A DNA stretch of 64,000 nucleotides from positions 2,480,001-2,544,000 of the forward strand of contig CM074764.1 in the NCBI GenBank assembly GCA_037355855.1, read 5' to 3'. Position 1 is the stretch's first letter; each line of letters opens with the position of its first letter. The position numbers and the translations under genes are program-made. Shown here piece after piece: positions 55,752-64,000 of this stretch. The notes beneath the pieces were generated by a model. The model was not told the origin of the DNA, did no database searches, and saw only the letters and a program-made list of their open reading frames with translations. The DNA comes from Pseudo-nitzschia pungens. Lineage: Eukaryota; Bacillariophyta; Bacillariophyceae; Bacillariales; Bacillariaceae.

Positions 55752-57749
55752 ATGGCCAAGCAAACCAGAAGACAAATCGCTGCAGCCGCCGCCGGAGCCG
55801 GCGCTGCTGGAGATGCCCCTGGAGATGGTGGAGCCGGAGGTGGCGCTCCCCCACCCGGCGCTGTCCCCGGTGGAGGCGCTGTTCCTGGAGGCAACGGAGT
55901 CGCCGCTGGAACCGGTGTTCCCCCTGTCGGAGCGCCTGGAGCCGGCGTTCCCCCTGTTGGAGCGCTGCCCCCTGTCGGAGCGCCTGGAGTCCCTCCTGCT
56001 GCTCCTGCTGGAGCCTCCAGAGTCCAACAAGAACCAAACCTTGACATCCAACCCCGATCTGAGATGATCTTACTTGCTGCTGTTCAAGAACTCAGAGCAA
56101 TGCGCAATGAGAATGCGGCCCGAGTGGCTGCTGAGAATGCAACCCGTGTGGCTGCTGAGAACGCAGCTCGAATGGCTGCAGAAGCTGCTGCTGCTGCTGC
56201 TGCCGCCGCCGCTCGTGCTCCAGCTCCAGCTCCTGCAGCTGCTTCTGCTCCTGCTCCTGTCGCCGCCCCTACAGGAGCTAGTCCTGAAGTCCTCCAAGCC
56301 CATGCCACAGCCCAAGCTAATGGTGGGATCTCTGGATACAAGAATGGAGCAAAGCTCAGCTCAAGGGAGTCAGACCTCCACGAGATCCTCTCTGGTTTCA
56401 GCAACAGTGATACAGCGGATGAACTATTCCGGAACGGCCTCAACAGCATCGCGGCGATCCAACAGCTCTCTGCCAAGGAACTCCCCAAGTACCTCCGTGA
56501 CTTCAATGGGGGTCGTCATCCGATGTGCCCATACCATGAACGAGTATTCATCGGACTATCCTTCAGGCAATCCTTTCAGCTTCTTTCGGAGTGGATCCGC
56601 TACCAACCTCTCATTGGTATCAAGCCTACAGCCCATACTTGGCTTAGTGATCCCCTCGCAGCCGACCAAACTCGCCAACGCCTACATGAAATGCAGACCG
56701 CTGACAAGGAGGCCGCCTCAGCATCCATTACTCCACCGAAGCTCGTCAACCTTGACAACTTCCGTCAGTGGGAAGAAAGCTTTCGTCAGTTCCTCCGCTT
56801 TCAGTACAATGAACAAGGATTCCCCCTATCATACGTCATCCGTCCGAAGGAGCAAGAGACGGTGACTGCAGCAGACAGATCCGCCACTGTTGGGAAGGAC
56901 GGGACCTTTTCCAATTGGATGGATTATAATGTTCGATGCGCCACGCTTGAAGGCCCGCAATTTGTCACTGACAACCACGACGTTTGGGTGTTGCTCTGCA
57001 ACGCAGTTCGTGATGGTCCTGCCTGGGCCTACACTCGAAGGTACAAAGACGCGAAGAATCCGACTGGGAACGCCCGAGCGGCTTTCCTGCATCTCTACGA
57101 GAATGCATTCTCCGCAACCAACGTCGCGGCTATTCTTGACAAGGTCCGTACCGGCATGTACACCTCCCGCTACACAGGGGAATCTCGAACATACGACTTT
57201 GAGAAGCACTGCAGGACTTGGTTGAATTTCCGGACTACGCTCTCCAACCACGACAAGTTGCCCGACGAAGAGGACTTCACCATGCGTTTCATCCACAGCA
57301 TCCAAGACGATCGGTTTGAGAACCCCAAGATCCAGATCTTTGAAACCGACAAGTACACCAAGGACTTCAACGAGTGCGTCTCGTACTTCAAGAGGTGTCT
57401 TGGTATACGAAAGATGGGTGCGGTTGCAACCAAGCGAGCGCGAAGTATCTCCTCTGTCCACCAAGGTGGTGGCAACCAAGGAAGCAAGGGTGGATCGTAC
57501 GGCGGCAAGATTGAGGACAAGCCTTATCCCTATGAAGTCTACAAGACCTTCTCCAAGGAACAACGAAAGCAGTTGTATGACCTCCGCCAGCAGAAGAAAG
57601 CTCAAACTATTCAGTCCACTAGTTCTACCACGCCTGCTGCCTCCGCGAACGCGACCCAAGGCGCAGGGAACAGTTTTGGGCCCAAGGGGCGCAGAAAGGG
57701 CAAGAAGAAGGGCAACGGCTCGAACCAAGGACAGACCCCCAAGAACTGA
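55752..57749 (+). CDS. copia gag (665 aa)
   Basis: Start MAKQTRRQ is chosen for its AACCATGGC context. An upstream in-frame ATG at 55617 would add 45 unconserved-looking residues. It begins with a low-complexity Gly/Pro/Ala/Val region (about residues 10-100), then an Ala-rich stretch with repeated NAARVAAENA units (likely helical, about 115-150). The capsid-like part follows (about 175-560: ELPKYLRDFNGGRHPMCPYH, FRQWEESFRQFLRFQ, WAYTRRYKDAKNPTGNAR). The C-terminus is basic (GRRKGKKKGNGSN). I see no CCHC zinc knuckle. It ends PKN-UGA, and the same frame stays open into pol. Confidence 0.93.
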   Translation: MAKQTRRQIAAAAAGAGAAGDAPGDGGAGGGAPPPGAVPGGGAVPGGNGVAAGTGVPPVGAPGAGVPPVGALPPVGAPGVPPAAPAGASRVQQEPNLDIQPRSEMILLAAVQELRAMRNENAARVAAENATRVAAENAARMAAEAAAAAAAAAARAPAPAPAAASAPAPVAAPTGASPEVLQAHATAQANGGISGYKNGAKLSSRESDLHEILSGFSNSDTADELFRNGLNSIAAIQQLSAKELPKYLRDFNGGRHPMCPYHERVFIGLSFRQSFQLLSEWIRYQPLIGIKPTAHTWLSDPLAADQTRQRLHEMQTADKEAASASITPPKLVNLDNFRQWEESFRQFLRFQYNEQGFPLSYVIRPKEQETVTAADRSATVGKDGTFSNWMDYNVRCATLEGPQFVTDNHDVWVLLCNAVRDGPAWAYTRRYKDAKNPTGNARAAFLHLYENAFSATNVAAILDKVRTGMYTSRYTGESRTYDFEKHCRTWLNFRTTLSNHDKLPDEEDFTMRFIHSIQDDRFENPKIQIFETDKYTKDFNECVSYFKRCLGIRKMGAVATKRARSISSVHQGGGNQGSKGGSYGGKIEDKPYPYEVYKTFSKEQRKQLYDLRQQKKAQTIQSTSSTTPAASANATQGAGNSFGPKGRRKGKKKGNGSNQGQTPKN

Positions 57750-60700
57750 AACGAAGGCCGGTGCCCGAAATTAAGTAAGGTTGGCCGGCTATTGTACCAG
57801 ATGGATCTGCCGCGCGCGCGCCCGAGTCCTGAGGGACAATGCGAGCTGGACAGCCACGCTGATACGACTGCCACCGGTTCCAATATGATCTTGCTTGAAG
57901 ACCAAGTCGTCAGCCACGTCGATGTCCATCCTTTTTCGCCTGAGCTCGAGCCTATCAAGAACATTCCTATTGGGACCTGTGTTACGGCCTACACAGATAC
58001 CGACGGGAAAGTTTGGTTGATTTATTTCCACGAAGCCCTATATTTTGGCAACAAGTTGTCCCACAGCTTGATTTGTCCGAATCAGATACGGGACTGCCAT
58101 CCCAATCGTGTCAGCGAAGCGCCCCGTCAGTATGATGAGCAGTCCAGTCACTCAATCCATATTGACAATACCGACCCAGAAGATCCCCATGCGGGCCACG
58201 CCCTCGACATCAAGCTCCTGCTTGATGGGGTCGTGTCCTATTTCCCTTCCCGCAAGCCCACCAAGCATGAGATGGCTACATGCGATCATGTCGTTGCAAC
58301 CCGAGACTTCCCTTGGGATCCGAAGAGCAAGAAGTTCGAGCAAGCCGAAGAAGCCATCGACGGATCTCATCCGTTGAATCCTACGCTGTCTGTCCTTCGC
58401 GCCGCGACGCCCCATGCGTCCGCGCCGACGAAGCAGTCCAAGAAGTCCAACAAGCGTAAGATGGAGCCTGTCGAAACACGGTCCAACTTCAGTCCCCATT
58501 TGTACGACAAGCCTCTTCAGAGCGACGAACTGATCCTACCCCAGCATGATTGCTATGAGAAGTACAAGCTGCGGAGCCTTCAGCAACTCTGTACCCGCCG
58601 TGATCTGACCCCATGTGCGATCGCATCCGACTTGCGTCTGGATGCGCGGCTATCTTCTTTTTTCCATTCGGGCGATTCCCTGAAGACTTGCGGGGACGAT
58701 GTAGACGTGGATTCAGTACCAAGTCTTACAGTCAACGCCCTGCATACCCCGTTGTACGAGCGCGCCTACACCAATGGACGCGAGCGCTTCGAATTGGATC
58801 CCCGTTGCAGGGATTTCCCCGTCTGCCTGTCTGCCGTTTACAAGCATGTTCGATGGGACGACGATGCAGTCGAACCAGTCGACCCCGAGCTCGACACTAT
58901 CGCCAGACGAGCCAAGTGGGGTCCGACGATTGACACCGAACGCTACTGCAAGATTGACTCCGACCGTCTGTCCAAGATCTGGGATGTGTCCCCGAGAAAG
59001 GCTGCGGACACTCTTCGAGTCACGACGCAGAAAGGGTTCCGCAACCCTATGCATCCCCTTGTCCGCCGATTGCCAACGCAGAGCTTCAGAAACAAGCGCA
59101 TCGCGGCTGGCAAATGGTACACCGACACCTGGATGGCAAAGGTCCCGAGCATCATGCAACAAGATTCAGCCGCCCAAGTTTTCAGTAATGGTAAGGGCTA
59201 CGACGAGTTCATACCTATACAGGGCAAGAAGCAAGCGTATGAAGGCCTGAAGATTTTCATCCACGACGTTGGCATCCCCGAGCATTTGATATCTGATGGG
59301 GCTCGAGAGCAAGGAGCCCCTGGTACCTACAAGACTCCATGGAATAAGGTTGTCAGCAAGAACCATATCCATCAGACCTTTATCCAGCCAAGATGTCCCT
59401 TCCAGAATCGCGCGGAGCTCAGCATCGGCCATATCAGCAGAAGCATCCGCAAGAAGACGGCTCGGAAGCGATCCCCCAAGCGCCTGTGGGCTTTCTGCGG
59501 AGAGCTCGTCGCTGCAATCCGCCAGCGCACGGCTAATCCTACGACGATGGGCCGAACGCCGTTCGAAATTGTACATGGGTACATGCCTGATATATCTCTG
59601 TACCAAGCCCATGAATGGTATGATTTCGTCTATTGGGTTGATCTCTCTGATGGGACCGAGAAGCTGGGACGGTGGCTTGGCCCGTGCGGTGACCGATTCG
59701 GAGGCGGGGACTGCCACTGGATCCTGAACGAGGCAGCCATGCCGGTGAGCACTAACACAGTCCGTGCTGTTACTGAAGAAGAATGGCGTTCCCATGACGT
59801 CAAGCGATATATGGACTCATTTGACCAAGCAGTGGAATCCAAGATCGGGGACAAGGTTGAGGATAACGACGCAAAGTTCCAAGCTACCTACCCTGATCCC
59901 CCTGCAGAGTTATTTGAAGGACACCAAGAAAGGTGGGAGCTTGCCGAGCCTGAAGCTTCCATCCCAGACATCGACGACCTCATACCTGATGGGGATGACT
60001 ATGATGAGTATATTGGTAATAATGTCATGATCCAGAAGGGCGACGAACGACTACGGTGTGTTGTGAAGAATCGTTCTGCTGATCTTAATGGCAATCCGAT
60101 TGGCAAGAGGAACGATAACCCTATCCTTGATACCAGAATGTATGATCTGCAGTTTCCAGATGGTTCCGTCGAGCAGTACACCGCCAATATTGTTGCTGAG
60201 AGTATGTACAGCGAGATCAACGATGACGGACGCATGTTTTCTCTATTGGACGAGATTATCGATCATGAGAGGGACGGATCCGCCGTTAGGAAGCAAGATG
60301 CGACGATCACCAACAAGTATGGTCGCAAAGTCCCCAAGCCTACAACGAAGGGATGGCGATTGCTCGTCAGTTGGAAAGACGGAACCGAATCCTGGTGTAA
60401 GTTGAGCGATCTGAAAGAGTCCTTTCCTGTGCAGACCGCAGAGTACGCCATATCCGCCAAGATCTCGGATCAGCCAGCATTCCGATGGTGGATCCACCAC
60501 GTACTACGAAGGAAGAAGCGAATCCTCAAAGCCACCAAGCGAAACAAGTACTGGGATAGGACGCACAAGTTTGGAGTGGAGTTACCTCATTCTATTCCCG
60601 AAGCCCTAGCCATCGACCGAAAGACTGGAACGGACTATTGGGAGAAGGCGATCGCGAAGGAGATGAGGAACAACGAGATGGCGTTCGAGTTTGACCCCAG

Positions 60701-62291
60701 CTACACCGTCGAAGGTCTCAAGGCCGAAGGATTCAGCAAGATCACGACGCACATGATCTTTGACGTGAAGTTGGGGTCCCTGACGCGGAAAGCACGGCTC
60801 GTCACCGATGGCCACAAGGTACAAGCAACAGCTAAGGAACATACCTTCAGCAGTGTACCTAGCAGGGATTCAGTCCGTATCTTCTTCCTGTTGGCAGCGC
60901 TGAACAATCTGGACGTGCTGTCTGCGGACATCCAGAATGCCTACCTTACAGCGCCGATCAAGAAGAAGTATTATTTGGTTGCACGAGCTGAAGATGGTTT
61001 CCCCCCGCACTTGGTAGGTCAGGTATGTAAGATCGTTCGAGCACTGTATGGACTTCCTGTTGCAGGCGCGTCGTTCCGATCCTATTTGACCAAGCACCTA
61101 CGAACGCTAGGATATCAACCCTGTAAAGCTGATCCTAATGTTCATATGCGAGTGGAGACAAGGAAGGATGGTTCTAGGTACTGGGCATACCTGATTGCAT
61201 ACGTCGACGATATTATCTGTTGCAGTGAAGATCCTCGATGGCAGTTGGAAAGTATCGAGCAGCGCTTCACGCTGAAGGACGGGACTATAGAAGTTCCAAC
61301 CTTGTATTTAGGCGCTGATGTTCACTCGCATGTGGTTGAAGGCAATCCAATCCCCAAGTGGGCGATGTCCTCCAAGAAATATGCAAAGAAGGCCATCGAC
61401 GCAGTGGAAAAGGAGCTTGGCACCGAGCAATATGGTTACAAGTATCTTCCGAACAAGGTTTCAACCCCGTTGACGTCTGATTATCGACCTGAAGTTGATG
61501 TTACCACCGAACTGGATCCAAGCAAGCAAAATTACTACCAGGGCCTGATTGGCGTATTGAGATGGTTATGTGAGCTCGGTCGACTGGATTTGGTCATGCC
61601 TGTATCTCTCATGTCTAGGTACCTAGCCCAAGCAAGAACAGGGCATCTGAACCAAGTATTGCACATGTTTGCCTATCTCAAGGCGCATGCCCGATCCAAG
61701 TTGGTGTTTGATGAGACCCGGCCTGAAGTGGATGAGTCCAGATTCCACGACTGTGATTGGAGTGAGTTCTATCCGGATGCCAAGGAAGTGTTGCCACCGG
61801 ATGCTCCTGAACCCCTTGGGAATGCAGTTATTATGAGTTGCTTTGTTGACGCCGATCATGCCGGATGCAAAGCAACAAGAAGATCTCATACAGGAATTAT
61901 TATATTCCTAAACAGGGCCCCTATCCTGTGGTTCAGCAAACGTCAGACCACTGTGGAGACCTCAACCTTCGGTTCTGAGATAGTGGCATTACGGATTGCC
62001 ATTGAACTGATTGAGGGCCTCAGGTACAAGCTTAGGATGATGGGGGTCCCTATTGAAGGTCCTACCAATGTGTACTGTGATAACGAATCTGTTGTTAAGA
62101 ACACCACCAGGCCGGAGAGTCCATGCAACAAGAAGCATAACAGCGTTGCTTACCACAAGGCGCGCGAGTCTATTGCTGCTGGGACGATTAGAATTGCAAA
62201 GGAGCCTGGCGAGACCAATATTGCTGATTTGTTCACCAAGTTGCTCAATGGTCCCATGTTGAAAAGCCACTGCGAGCGCTGCATGTGGTAG
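57750..62291 (+). CDS. copia pol: protease-integrase-RT-RNase H (about 1513 codons)
   Basis: The frame begins directly after gag's UGA. The first ATG is at 57801 (MDLPRARP). Protease motif CELDSHADTTATGSN. Integrase catalytic residues lie in WYTDTW, ISDGAREQ and FQNRAELSIGHIS, followed by GRTPFEIVHGYMPDI. RT shows LSADIQNAYLTAPI, ALYGLPVAGASF and the catalytic IAYVDDIICC. RNase H shows CFVDADHAGCKATRRSHTG, TSTFGSEIVALR and VYCDNESVV, ending NIADLFTKLL. The order PR-IN-RT-RH defines Ty1/copia, and DSHADT is typical of diatom elements. No lesion in 4.5 kb, so it is probably functional. Confidence 0.95.
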   Translation, partial: NEGRCPKLSKVGRLLYQMDLPRARPSPEGQCELDSHADTTATGSNMILLEDQVVSHVDVHPFSPELEPIKNIPIGTCVTAYTDTDGKVWLIYFHEALYFGNKLSHSLICPNQIRDCHPNRVSEAPRQYDEQSSHSIHIDNTDPEDPHAGHALDIKLLLDGVVSYFPSRKPTKHEMATCDHVVATRDFPWDPKSKKFEQAEEAIDGSHPLNPTLSVLRAATPHASAPTKQSKKSNKRKMEPVETRSNFSPHLYDKPLQSDELILPQHDCYEKYKLRSLQQLCTRRDLTPCAIASDLRLDARLSSFFHSGDSLKTCGDDVDVDSVPSLTVNALHTPLYERAYTNGRERFELDPRCRDFPVCLSAVYKHVRWDDDAVEPVDPELDTIARRAKWGPTIDTERYCKIDSDRLSKIWDVSPRKAADTLRVTTQKGFRNPMHPLVRRLPTQSFRNKRIAAGKWYTDTWMAKVPSIMQQDSAAQVFSNGKGYDEFIPIQGKKQAYEGLKIFIHDVGIPEHLISDGAREQGAPGTYKTPWNKVVSKNHIHQTFIQPRCPFQNRAELSIGHISRSIRKKTARKRSPKRLWAFCGELVAAIRQRTANPTTMGRTPFEIVHGYMPDISLYQAHEWYDFVYWVDLSDGTEKLGRWLGPCGDRFGGGDCHWILNEAAMPVSTNTVRAVTEEEWRSHDVKRYMDSFDQAVESKIGDKVEDNDAKFQATYPDPPAELFEGHQERWELAEPEASIPDIDDLIPDGDDYDEYIGNNVMIQKGDERLRCVVKNRSADLNGNPIGKRNDNPILDTRMYDLQFPDGSVEQYTANIVAESMYSEINDDGRMFSLLDEIIDHERDGSAVRKQDATITNKYGRKVPKPTTKGWRLLVSWKDGTESWCKLSDLKESFPVQTAEYAISAKISDQPAFRWWIHHVLRRKKRILKATKRNKYWDRTHKFGVELPHSIPEALAIDRKTGTDYWEKAIAKEMRNNEMAFEFDPSYTVEGLKAEGFSKITTHMIFDVKLGSLTRKARLVTDGHKVQATAKEHTFSSVPSRDSVRIFFLLAALNNLDVLSADIQNAYLTAPIKKKYYLVARAEDGFPPHLVGQVCKIVRALYGLPVAGASFRSYLTKHLRTLGYQPCKADPNVHMRVETRKDGSRYWAYLIAYVDDIICCSEDPRWQLESIEQRFTLKDGTIEVPTLYLGADVHSHVVEGNPIPKWAMSSKKYAKKAIDAVEKELGTEQYGYKYLPNKVSTPLTSDYRPEVDVTTELDPSKQNYYQGLIGVLRWLCELGRLDLVMPVSLMSRYLAQARTGHLNQVLHMFAYLKAHARSKLVFDETRPEVDESRFHDCDWSEFYPDAKEVLPPDAPEPLGNAVIMSCFVDADHAGCKATRRSHTGIIIFLNRAPILWFSKRQTTVETSTFGSEIVALRIAIELIEGLRYKLRMMGVPIEGPTNVYCDNESVVKNTTRPESPCNKKHNSVAYHKARESIAAGTIRIAKEPGETNIADLFTKLLNGPMLKSHCERCMW

Positions 62292-62859
62292 CTGTTAGCT
62301 GCATTATTTGGGATACATGTGTCCCTGACAAGCAGCTCGGACGCAGAAGATTTTTGATTTCGATTACGAGTTCTTCGATCGTATCGATTTCCGATTTCGA
62401 TTACGAGTTCTTCGATCGTATCGATTTTGCAACCTCGTTACGGACGCAACGAATTCTTCGAACGCAACGGACTTCGATTCCGATTCGATTATATGTTATA
62501 TGTTGGGAGTCTCCGGTACACCGGTTCCGGGGACTATAAACTTGAATGACAATAGGCTGATTGATCTCCTTGTTCGTGTCAAGGAATGGAACCAAGGGCA
62601 AAACGCCCTCCGGTCCGACCCCCCTTTTTTTTTGTACTACGAATCAGCCGGGCCTCTGATAGAAGAACTGCAATATTTGGTGCAGTTTGACCTCTGACAA
62701 GTGATATGGATACAACCCTGAATTCTGTTATGATCCATCCAAGTGTCCTGGTACAACAAGCAAGAGTATTGGTGTTCCCCTGGGAGTATCTGTTTCCGGG
62801 GACTGGTATAGTTGCTCAGTTGCTCAATACAGGACCACTGGCATGAATCACGGGGACTA
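62292..62859 (+). other. Copia 3' noncoding region
   Basis: It contains a direct repeat of about 38 bp (62356 and 62394, TTTCGATTACGAGTTCTTCG then ATCGTATCGATTT) and a CCCCCC/T-run at 62619-62634. A short purine run CACGGGGA lies just before the 3' LTR and may serve as polypurine tract. No gene seen. Confidence 0.6.
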
Positions 62860-63780
62860 TGAAGATATCCAGTGTGCTACCATCTGTGCTAAGGCTCCTG
62901 TGTAGGAGAATGTACTGGAGCTACAGTCAGCAGCCTCCAGCAGTAACTGACTAACAGGTGCTGGGCTGAGTGCTAGAGCTGTGTGCTAATTGCTAGCATA
63001 CAGGCTCAGCAACAGGCTTAGCAACAGGCTTAGCAACAGGCTTAGCAGCAGGCTTAGCAGCAGGCTTAGCAGCAGGCTTAGCAGCAGACCTATCCTGTCT
63101 AGTATTGCTAGCAGAGCTTACTAGGGCCGCCGCGTACGATTTGTACCAATCGTACGTACCCCGAGTAAAGCACCTTTTCAGGGTGTAGCTAAATGCTACA
63201 GGGTTAGGGTTGCTAAGGCTGCGAGATACTGAAAGATGCTAGCCTACCATGATACCATGCTAAGATACGATGCTACCGCCGGGGTCGGGTCATTGGTGTA
63301 TAATGTGTACCATGACCGCATACCCGGCCCAAACAGTTACCCAACGCGCTAGCACACGATTCGGTCTAATTAATCGGAGATACGCTACGATACTCCGATA
63401 CGCTACCCGTAGAATACAGTACCAGAGCTACGGAGCGCTGTTATTATACGAGTTAGCGAGTTAGCGAATCGATGTCACGATACAAGAGCTGAGCGCTTTG
63501 GCTCAGCTCCCTTTATTCACTCTTTATATTTCACTCTAAATTAAATGCCTATCATGCCCTCCCCTTTCGATCGATTCCGATGTACCTCTAGGGAAGTACC
63601 TTGTAGTAACTAAGTGTATGCAATAAGACCTTGAACAGTCCGCTGTAGTCTCACCCTTTGCCAGGGATGTACGCGTTATTATTCTTAAGGCTTTTCCTTA
63701 TTTACAGACCAGTACGAGTCGAACTTATCTACAAGCCGATCAAGTTCCCCGAAGACCGCTGACGAGCGGATATCAACACA
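62860..63780 (+). repeat. 3' LTR of copia element
   Basis: 921 bp. Same as the 5' LTR apart from one 12-bp unit fewer and an A/G difference at 63164 (CCGAGTAAAG against CCGAATAAAG). Confidence 0.93.
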
Positions 63781-64000
63781 CTTCTAAAGCTCCTACAACA
63801 ACACCAAGCACTACACCTACTAACAGAGACCTCGCCTATCTGATTCTGCTGTTTGTTTGGCTGTCCCCTGCTTCCTTTGGTTGCTTTGGTTGCTTGTTTC
63901 CTGTCGGTCGGTCGGTCGGCAAACAACAAGCAACAAGGACGACACATAATTTTCTACAGCAATCCCAGTACTAATTCTACAGCTGATTCTGTTTCGCTTC
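63781..64000 (+). mobile_element. Retroposon 5' region resumed, runs out of window
   Basis: After removing copia, CACTTCTA joins AAGCTCCTACAACAAC. The stretch aligns with the reverse complement of 46120-46340 (ACCTACTAACAG, CCTCGC, TGATTCTGCT, ACATAATTTTCTACAGCAAT). The short minus-strand frame here (63729-63947) is not conserved and is not called. Confidence 0.75.

Larger units (their letters stand above)
53816..63780 (+). mobile_element. Ty1/copia element (diatom CoDi type), intact
   Basis: 9965 bp, with LTRs of 933 and 921 bp and a flanking CTTCTA repeat (53810-53815 and 63781-63786). Gag and pol have no frameshift. They share one frame, separated by a single UGA. The LTRs differ by one 12-bp repeat unit and, as far as I compared, one substitution, so insertion is recent. 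It lies inside a retroposon head. Confidence 0.95.

Noticed and set aside
56084..56506. Minus-strand and alternate-frame ORFs over copia gag (several of 100-300 codons)
   Set aside because: They are shadows of the GC-rich, Ala/Gly-rich gag frame, without family support.

Overview
The window looks like repeat-dense nuclear DNA of a diatom or a close stramenopile. The reasons are a Ty1/copia element with the diatom-type protease motif DSHADT, several Ty3/gypsy families, a Tc1-like transposase with a DVDEAG start to its catalytic domain, and one host gene with two short GT-AG introns (93 and 98 bp). I see no rRNA, tRNA, CRISPR array or bacterial operon structure. Species is not determined.

Layout. 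1-1060: 3' end of a gypsy element (integrase end plus LTR) inserted in a minus-strand LINE. 1061-5947 and about 7600-8258: that LINE (ORF1; EN-RT ORF2), interrupted by the 5' half of another gypsy element (5948 to about 7555). 8259-9762: an inverted-repeat DNA element whose arms carry a 12-bp minisatellite, itself holding a 635-bp Stowaway-like element (8946-9580, TA target duplication). 10282-16969: a 6.7-kb Tc1-type (DD34E) transposon with long terminal inverted repeats and two convergent genes, a transposase and a Cys-rich accessory gene broken by a solo LTR. 17505-19813 (minus): the only recognisable host gene, a rhodanese-type tRNA uridine hydroxylase-like protein. 20491-20788: a transposase remnant.

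20789-34174 is a second gypsy family: element A interrupted by element B (5-bp duplication CAAAC, identical LTRs), which carries element C, apparently recombined with B. 34175-48960 is a plus-strand LINE fragment split by gypsy element D (duplication ACAAG). D is split by a LINE-tailed non-autonomous retroposon with a 21-bp target duplication, and that is split by gypsy element E (minus strand, duplication GGTGG). 48961-53712: a 5'-truncated minus-strand LINE (RT-RNase H). 53713-64000: the 5' end of another retroposon copy, split by a nearly pristine copia element (53816-63780).

How the parts work together. Most genes are retrotransposon gag/pol units. In every LTR family where the junction survives, gag ends in UGA and pol follows in the same frame, which suggests a shared stop-codon readthrough strategy. 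The LINE probably supplies the machinery for the 2-kb retroposon, because both share the 3' UTR and the (ATT)n tail. The Tc1-type transposon places both of its genes under TIR-borne 5' regions, giving a compact two-gene mobile unit.
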